Part shown: positions 59,063 through 64,000 of the stretch, in pieces
Layout of the letters: each line of letters starts with the position of its first letter
Position numbering within the stretch: the first letter of the stretch is position 1
Made by a program: the position numbers and the translations under genes
Notes under the pieces: generated by a model
What the model was told of the DNA's origin: nothing
The model's database searches: none
The model's input: the letters and a program-made list of their open reading frames with translations, nothing else
DNA from: JBIQKZ01 sp044464765
GTDB taxonomy: Bacteria; Pseudomonadota; Gammaproteobacteria; Burkholderiales; Burkholderiaceae_B
Direction: 5' to 3'
NCBI GenBank assembly: GCA_044464765.1
Contig: JBIQKZ010000015.1
Coordinates: forward strand, 54,455-118,454
Length of the DNA stretch: 64,000 nt

Positions 59063-60249
59063 CCCTGGCCTACGGGAGGCAAGGGGCAATCGCCATGGTA
59101 AGCATCCTGGTGATTTGGCATGGGCTTGGCAATGGTCTTTAGCGAGACACGACCTTGATCGTCCTTGGCGACCTCGAAGGCATACATGTCTTGAATGGGG
59201 AAATGATTATTGCCAAACTTGAAGCCGCCCCGAAGCGATTTGAAGTCGGCCGCTTCCAGCGCCTTGCGGAAAGCATCTTTGTCGTCGACACTGCCGTTGG
59301 TTTTGCGTAGCGCACTGTCGATCAGCAAGGCGGAATCGTAGGCCTGAGCCGCATACTGCGAAGGAATACGGTTGTGTTTCTTTTCGAAATCGGCAACGAA
59401 TTTCTTGCTGACGGGATTGTCGAAGTCAGGCCCCCAGAAGGTGCCCGAAATGACGCCCAGCGCCGTATCCTTCAGCGCAGGCAAGGTCGTACCATCGACG
59501 GTAGATGCGCTAAGCAAAGGCTGTTTGCCCAGCATCCCGGCCTGGCGGAACTGCTTGATGAAGTTTACGCCCATGCCGCCTGGATAGAATACATACACCG
59601 CATCGGGCTCAGCCGCCTGTAATTGGGCGATCTCGGCGGAATAGTCGGGCTGATTAAGCTGGGTATAGACTTCGCCGACCACCTCGCCCTTGAAGTAACG
59701 CTTGAAGCCCTCTAGTTGATCCTTGCCCGACTGATAGTTGGGCGCCAGCAGGTAAACGTTCTTGTAGCCTTTCTGGTTGGCGTATTCGCCCATGACCTCG
59801 GCCTGATTGTCGTTCTGCCAGGATGTGAAGAAGAAATTGGCGTTGCACTGGCTACCGGCCAAGGGCGCCGGCCCCGCATTCGAGCTGATCAGGAAGGTGC
59901 CCGCCTCGGCCACCGGCTTGGAGATCGCCATGAGAACGTTGGAAAAGGTAATGCCGGTAATGAGGTCGACGTCATCCTTTTCGATCAGTTTACGAACGTT
60001 CTGCACACCCACGTCGGGCTTCAACTGGTCATCTTCCTTGATGATTTCTGTCTCTGTTCCGCCGAGTTTGCCGCCTAATTGCTCGACCGCCAGCATAAAA
60101 CCATCGTACTGATCCTGGCCCAGCGCTGCGGCCGGCCCCGACAATGTCGCCATGAAGCCTATCTTCACATCCGCATGCGCTGCGGGCGCTCCACCCAGGG
60201 CCAGCGCAAGGGCCAACATACCGCCGGTTAACGATAGTGTTTTTCTCAT
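59059..60249 (-). CDS. Periplasmic type-1 substrate-binding protein (Leu/Ile/Val family)
   Basis: The 396-aa product has a Sec signal peptide (MRKTLSLTGGMLALALALGGAPAAHA) and a PBP type-1 fold: VKIGFMATLSGPAAALGQDQYDG, IKEDDQLKPDVGVQNVRKL and YQSGKDQLEGFKRYFKGEVVGE. It is the receptor of an ABC importer for amino acids, amides or aromatic acids. It lies 111 bp after the ACMSD gene on the same strand, so an aromatic substrate linked to 3-hydroxyanthranilate is plausible. No permease or ATPase gene is in the window. Confidence 0.88.
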   Translation of the reverse strand: MRKTLSLTGGMLALALALGGAPAAHADVKIGFMATLSGPAAALGQDQYDGFMLAVEQLGGKLGGTETEIIKEDDQLKPDVGVQNVRKLIEKDDVDLITGITFSNVLMAISKPVAEAGTFLISSNAGPAPLAGSQCNANFFFTSWQNDNQAEVMGEYANQKGYKNVYLLAPNYQSGKDQLEGFKRYFKGEVVGEVYTQLNQPDYSAEIAQLQAAEPDAVYVFYPGGMGVNFIKQFRQAGMLGKQPLLSASTVDGTTLPALKDTALGVISGTFWGPDFDNPVSKKFVADFEKKHNRIPSQYAAQAYDSALLIDSALRKTNGSVDDKDAFRKALEAADFKSLRGGFKFGNNHFPIQDMYAFEVAKDDQGRVSLKTIAKPMPNHQDAYHGDCPLPPVGQG

Positions 60250-60360
60250 AACGTCTCCTTTAGGTTAAACGTATCTGCTTTCACAAAACAAATTTACACG
60301 CACTTCCCTTCAGTTGTAACCATCGTTTGCCCTAAGGCCCTGGTCTGTCGATTTCCAATG

Positions 60361-61377
60361 CTATCCATCTGCCAAGGCAAAAAACTCCTGGGCATTACCC
60401 GCCAGAATCCGATCACGTTGCACAGCCGACAGGAAGTCGGCGTCGGCGACCAGTTGCCCCGGCAAGGGCTCGCCCAAGGGAAAGGGATAATCGGAACCCA
60501 GCATGATGCGATTTGGAGTCATCACGTCGGCCAGCAGGCGCAGCGCGCCTTGGTCAAACACGGCGCTGTCGACATAAAATCGGTCGGTATAGGACGAAGG
60601 GGGCTGTGGACAGTCTTGCCGAACAATATCGCGATACTTCCAGGCATTGTCCACTCGACCCAACAAGAACGCGAACGCCCCTCCGCCGTGGGCAAAGCAT
60701 ATTTTCAGCGACTTGGGTATGCGCTCGAATGCTCCTGATAGTATCAGCGACAGGATGCTTAGCTGAGTCTCGGCGGGCATCGCCACCAGCCAGGGCAGCA
60801 TGTACTTCTTCATGCGGTTGGGCCCACCCATCATGTCCCAAGGGTGGACCAATACAGGAATGCCTTCATGGGCACAATGGCTAAGGAAGTCGACAAGCTG
60901 CGGATGATCCATGTCGTGATCACCGAGATGATTGCCTATTTGCACCCCCACATGCCCCGCTGCTTTGGCACGGCTAGCTTCTTTGCATGATAGATCAAGG
61001 TCCTGCAAAGGCACTTGCGCCATGACTTTCAAGCGTTTGGGATCAACACTGGCGAACTCCAATGCGTGGTCATTCATGCGCGCTGCCCAATCAGCGGCGG
61101 CCTGCGGCGGCGCGTCGTATTGGAACAGGATGGGAGTGGCGCAACTGATTTGCAGGTCCACCCCTTGCTCGTCCATCTGTGCCAAACGAGCCTTGGCATC
61201 CCAAAGCACACGATAGACGGGACGAAACGGGTGCGCACCGGACATGATCTGCCCCGTCTCGCCGTTCGCATCAACCCTTAGCCAGGGGCCCGAACGGGGA
61301 TCCAGGGCCTGAGCTTCTGCTTCAGTGACCCTTGGAAAATGATGGGCGTGCATATCAATCTTGCGGGGTGAGACCAT
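60361..61377 (-). CDS. nbaD: 2-amino-3-carboxymuconate-6-semialdehyde decarboxylase (ACMSD)
   Basis: The start at ATG 61377 (MVSPRKIDMHAHHFPR) has an AAGGAAAG site and gives 338 aa. It closely follows Pseudomonas ACMSD as I know it. Metal ligands are His10 and His12 (HAH), His in VLVHPWDMMGG, His in CFAHGGGAFAF and Asp in MLGSDYPFPLGE. MPAETQLSILSLILSGAFERIPKSLK is also family-specific. It decarboxylates ACMS to 2-aminomuconate semialdehyde, after 3-hydroxyanthranilate dioxygenase. The symbol follows the 2-nitrobenzoate pathway name; it could equally serve kynurenine. Confidence 0.95.
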   Translation of the reverse strand: MVSPRKIDMHAHHFPRVTEAEAQALDPRSGPWLRVDANGETGQIMSGAHPFRPVYRVLWDAKARLAQMDEQGVDLQISCATPILFQYDAPPQAAADWAARMNDHALEFASVDPKRLKVMAQVPLQDLDLSCKEASRAKAAGHVGVQIGNHLGDHDMDHPQLVDFLSHCAHEGIPVLVHPWDMMGGPNRMKKYMLPWLVAMPAETQLSILSLILSGAFERIPKSLKICFAHGGGAFAFLLGRVDNAWKYRDIVRQDCPQPPSSYTDRFYVDSAVFDQGALRLLADVMTPNRIMLGSDYPFPLGEPLPGQLVADADFLSAVQRDRILAGNAQEFFALADG

Positions 61378-61456
61378 GACTTTCCTTGTTCTTCTCTTCG
61401 TTGCCACGCGTAGCCCGATCTGGGGCTCGCTCGATACAGATACATGTTCGATGAAT

Positions 61457-61547
61457 CGATTCGGTACTTCGATTCGGTACTTCGATTCGGTGCTTTGGTT
61501 CGGTACTTTGGTTCGGTGCTTTGGTTCGGTGAATCGGTTTGGTTAAT
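61457..61547. repeat. 13-bp tandem repeat, seven units, between the two 3-hydroxyanthranilate genes
   Basis: Seven consecutive 13-bp units run from 61457 to 61547. Units 1 and 2 are CGATTCGGTACTT, unit 3 differs by one base, units 4 and 5 begin TGGTTCGGT, and units 6 and 7 are more diverged. The last unit contains the stop codon of the dioxygenase gene. No unit is a CRISPR-like palindrome. It lies between coding regions of one likely operon, so it could alter RNA stability or the distance between genes. Confidence 0.9.
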
Positions 61548-62121
61548 CGCTTAGTTTGCCGGTTTCACGCAAGCGGCCATGCCAAGCCCGATAATCACGG
61601 CCTGGATGAACTTCTCCGCAACTGGAGCAAGTACGTTGCGCGGGTTCACTGGAATAAAACTTTTCGTAGAGCGGCGGCAGGTCGGCCACAATGCTTTGCA
61701 ATTGCACCTCCAGGCGCTGGACGACAGCGCCGCAGTTTGCACAACACCATTGAAACGCATCAATCATGCCCACTGGCCGTTGACGCTCGATCACCAAACA
61801 TAAACTACCTTCCTCAGGCCGCTGCGGCGAGTGCAATACATGAGGCGCCATCAGGAACATGTCGCCTTCCCGCAAAAAAACCTTGTCGTATTCACCGTCC
61901 TGCCACATCAACAACCAGGCATTGCCCTTGAACTGATAGAAATACTCTTCCATGGGATCATCATGAAAATCGGTACGCTGATTAGGCCCGCCCACGACAG
62001 TGACCAGGAAATCGCTATCAGCCCATATCTGCTGATTGCCTACGGGCGGTTTCAATAAATGAGCATGGCTATCGAGCCACTGTGGAAAATTCAGGGGTAA
62101 TCCATACTTATATGTAGACAT
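61543..62121 (-). CDS. nbaC: 3-hydroxyanthranilate 3,4-dioxygenase
   Basis: The enzyme opens the ring of 3-hydroxyanthranilate. The 192-aa cupin has active-site iron ligands His53, Glu59 and His97 (two residues shifted from the Ralstonia enzyme). A C-terminal rubredoxin-like iron site has CANC and CSSC. FHDDPMEEYFYQFKGNAWLL and PHVLHSPQRPEEGS are family signatures. It is the first gene of the pair, and its product is used by the ACMSD downstream. It follows an intergenic gap to the EAL-GGDEF gene. Confidence 0.96.
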   Translation of the reverse strand: MSTYKYGLPLNFPQWLDSHAHLLKPPVGNQQIWADSDFLVTVVGGPNQRTDFHDDPMEEYFYQFKGNAWLLMWQDGEYDKVFLREGDMFLMAPHVLHSPQRPEEGSLCLVIERQRPVGMIDAFQWCCANCGAVVQRLEVQLQSIVADLPPLYEKFYSSEPAQRTCSSCGEVHPGRDYRAWHGRLRETGKLSD

Positions 62122-62292
62122 AGCGCACCTGTCGGAAGTTCAGCGGGTGGGACATTGCCCTACCCGGCCATCTGGGAGCATTGATAGACATAGCTTACTA
62201 CTGTCGTGGGACAAAGTCCGCCAAGACCACCAGATGAAGAATGGAATAGCAGCACAATGCCAAGCCATGGGCAATGCAGCGATACGGCGCAA

Positions 62293-64000
62293 TCAGTTCA
62301 GCGTGCCTTCCCACGCTTCCTGGAAACACGACATGCCCGGACGACCCCGGCGTTCGACAAACAAGCTGTTGCCCGGTGTTTTCTTTGCCTGAGACTTTGC
62401 CTGAGCTGCTGCCTCGGCGATATGATAATGGGACTCGAACTGTGCAGGCTCAATCATCACCAGGCCCAGCGACAAGGAGGGCAGCGTATAAAACTGACGC
62501 ACGCCCTTTCGATCGCGAGCGTGATAACCCGGCTCGGGATGCGCTTCCTGACCACAAAACGAGACGATCCAATCGGAAAAATTCTGCAAAACGGCTTCGC
62601 AGCGTTGCATCCAATCGGGGCTGCGAAACAAAACGAGAAAATCGTCCCCCCCAATATGGCCGACGAAATCGCACTCGAAGTCGGAAAACTCGGTCAGTAG
62701 CCTGCCCGTCGTGCGGATCACGTCATCGCCCTTGTTGTACCCATACACATCGTTGAACGGCTTGAAGTTGTCCAGGTCAGCGTAGCACGCGACAAAAGGC
62801 AGCTCTGCACGCAACATGTCGTCGATGTGCTGGTTGATCGGCACACTGCCGGGAAGCTGAGTCAAGGGATTGGCATACCGCGCGGCGTTGATCTGCATAT
62901 CGGTAAGCTCGCGCAATAAGTCGTGGCTGGTGCCGATGCCTAAATAGTTGCCTTTGTCGGTAATGATGAAGTCATTGATCAGGCGTTCCTTGTCAGCTTC
63001 GACCAAAATATAACTAAGCGTTTGCAGGCTTGTGTCCTGCTCGGTGATCAAAGGGTCGTCATCCATAAACAACGAACACGGTTTCTTCCCGTAAAGCTCA
63101 CGCTGATAGGGACGGGCAAATCGGTTGAGCAAGGCAGTTCGCGTAATAATACCCAAGGGCCGGTTCCGATCCACCACCGGCAAGGTGTAAAGGTCGGGAC
63201 TGTCAGTAAAAATCTCGCACACGTCGTTATTGCTCATATCAGGCGGAACTGTGCGAACAGCGCGCAAAAGCGTACGAACATTGGGGTTGCCACTAAACTG
63301 TCCGGCCTTTGGCTGAACGACAACCGGCTTCTTATCGAACAAGCCCAATACACTGTCAGGCAGGCGCAACGGCGGATGGTCGGTAGGATAAGCCAGACCG
63401 TACCCTTGGCCACACGCAATGCCCAGCTGTACCAGCACATCAAGCTCATTCATCGTTTCGATTCCTTCCGCCACCACCGTGGTCCCGGTTTCACGCGCAA
63501 TCTCGTTCAGGTAGCGAACAAACTGCTGTTTCGTGCTGCTGGAGTCGATCCCTCGAATGAAATGCATGTCGAACTTGACATACTCCGGCAGCCATTCGGA
63601 CCAGCGGCGCAAACTTGAAAAGCCCTCGCCCAGGTCATCGATAGCCATCTGGAAACCCATCAAACGGTAGCGCTGAATGGTCTCATTCAAACTTTGGTAG
63701 TTTGTGGCATCTTGAAGTGGATGCTCAGTCAGTTCGAACACAATCTGTTCGGGAGAAATACCAAGGCGGGAAAGAAAATTGAGAATGACGGCCGGATCGA
63801 GCTGGCTATGTCGCAATGCCATTGGACTGATATTAAGAAACAATTTTCCGGGTAAGGCTAGCTTTGCAAACCTCTCGAGGATAACCCGGCAGCACAGCGT
63901 TTCCACTTCCAGCGTCAGGTTATTGATTCCCGCCACTCGAAAAAGTGTCAACGCCGGTTGAAATCTGACCCGCTTTCGTCGGAATCGTCGGAGTAAAACT
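62293..64000 (-). CDS. EAL-CBS-GGDEF c-di-GMP protein (5' end beyond window)
   Basis: The frame is open to the window edge; a TTG at 63951 is only a fallback start. From 63951 it reads an EAL domain (~1-195) with NIS in FLNISPMALRHSQ, FELTEH, DDLGEGFSSLRRW, VKFDMHFIRGID and VVAEGIET. Two CBS motifs follow (~225-365) and a GGDEF domain (~380-540), whose signature is GGDDF (GHIGGDDFLVLF). The EAL tripeptide itself is not in the visible part and would lie just beyond the edge if present. It likely makes or breaks c-di-GMP, or binds it, and would connect to YcgR. Confidence 0.8.
   Translation of the reverse strand, partial: VLLRRFRRKRVRFQPALTLFRVAGINNLTLEVETLCCRVILERFAKLALPGKLFLNISPMALRHSQLDPAVILNFLSRLGISPEQIVFELTEHPLQDATNYQSLNETIQRYRLMGFQMAIDDLGEGFSSLRRWSEWLPEYVKFDMHFIRGIDSSSTKQQFVRYLNEIARETGTTVVAEGIETMNELDVLVQLGIACGQGYGLAYPTDHPPLRLPDSVLGLFDKKPVVVQPKAGQFSGNPNVRTLLRAVRTVPPDMSNNDVCEIFTDSPDLYTLPVVDRNRPLGIITRTALLNRFARPYQRELYGKKPCSLFMDDDPLITEQDTSLQTLSYILVEADKERLINDFIITDKGNYLGIGTSHDLLRELTDMQINAARYANPLTQLPGSVPINQHIDDMLRAELPFVACYADLDNFKPFNDVYGYNKGDDVIRTTGRLLTEFSDFECDFVGHIGGDDFLVLFRSPDWMQRCEAVLQNFSDWIVSFCGQEAHPEPGYHARDRKGVRQFYTLPSLSLGLVMIEPAQFESHYHIAEAAAQAKSQAKKTPGNSLFVERRGRPGMSCFQEAWEGTLN

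Noticed and set aside
61457..61547. CRISPR array or zinc-finger-like coding repeat
   Set aside because: Units of 13 bp follow one another without spacers, and the short frame through the array (61361-61546) is only the repeat read as protein.

Overview
The window looks like a chromosomal segment of a GC-rich betaproteobacterium of the family Alcaligenaceae (Bordetella / Achromobacter / Pusillimonas type). The main support is the gene order flhDC-motAB-cheAW-MCP-cheR-cheB-cheY-cheZ-MCP-flhB-flhA-flhF next to flgN-flgM-flgA // flgB-C-D-E, which from memory is the Bordetella-type motility locus. No species is claimed.

Region 1 (1-21.7 kb) is a nearly uninterrupted flagellum/chemotaxis block. 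The master regulator flhDC, the stator motAB, a full chemotaxis set (cheA, W, R, B, Y, Z, one membrane and one soluble receptor, no cheD seen) and the export genes flhB, flhA and flhF lie on the minus strand. The basal-body rod, hook-cap and hook genes flgB, C, D, E are also on minus. flgA, flgM and flgN are on plus, with a near-consensus sigma-28 promoter before flgM. FlhF carries a very long C-terminal extension and FlhB has NPIH instead of NPTH.

Region 2 (21.7-44.3 kb) is metabolic and transport housekeeping: an NlpC/P60 lipoprotein, divergent glpD/glpK, a methyltransferase, a TM2 protein, a SulP transporter, panD, a TPP-riboswitch-controlled CytX-type transporter, a three-gene periplasmic molybdenum hydroxylase operon (cytochrome c, 2Fe-2S, Mo subunit), a tautomerase, an SbmA/YddA-like ABC exporter, YaeQ, a MATE pump, a T4 endonuclease V-like UV-repair glycosylase and a lipocalin. 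A ~209-bp imperfect palindrome sits between the TM2 and sulP genes.

Region 3 (44.4-47.0 kb) is a decayed ~2.2-kb integrative element inserted at the 3' end of tRNA-Asn. Both attachment repeats survive (44405-44452 and 46619-46666). Inside are a ccdAB toxin-antitoxin pair, a gutted SNF2-type helicase (possible former defence gene), a truncated tyrosine integrase, and phased short repeats beside attL. Transposon debris follows the tRNA.

Region 4 (47.1-64 kb) holds a MetE-C-domain methyltransferase, a GT39-type glycosyltransferase, an AI-2E family permease, the c-di-GMP flagellar brake YcgR, tRNA-Thr, an archaic (Csu-type) chaperone-usher pilus operon, an MFS transporter, a 3-hydroxyanthranilate degradation pair (dioxygenase and ACMSD) with a periplasmic binding protein, and a multi-domain EAL-CBS-GGDEF protein running off the right edge. 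Motility, c-di-GMP and pilus genes together suggest a motile-to-sessile switch. The 13-bp tandem repeat between the two 3-hydroxyanthranilate genes, the large palindrome and the decayed island are the least ordinary pieces.
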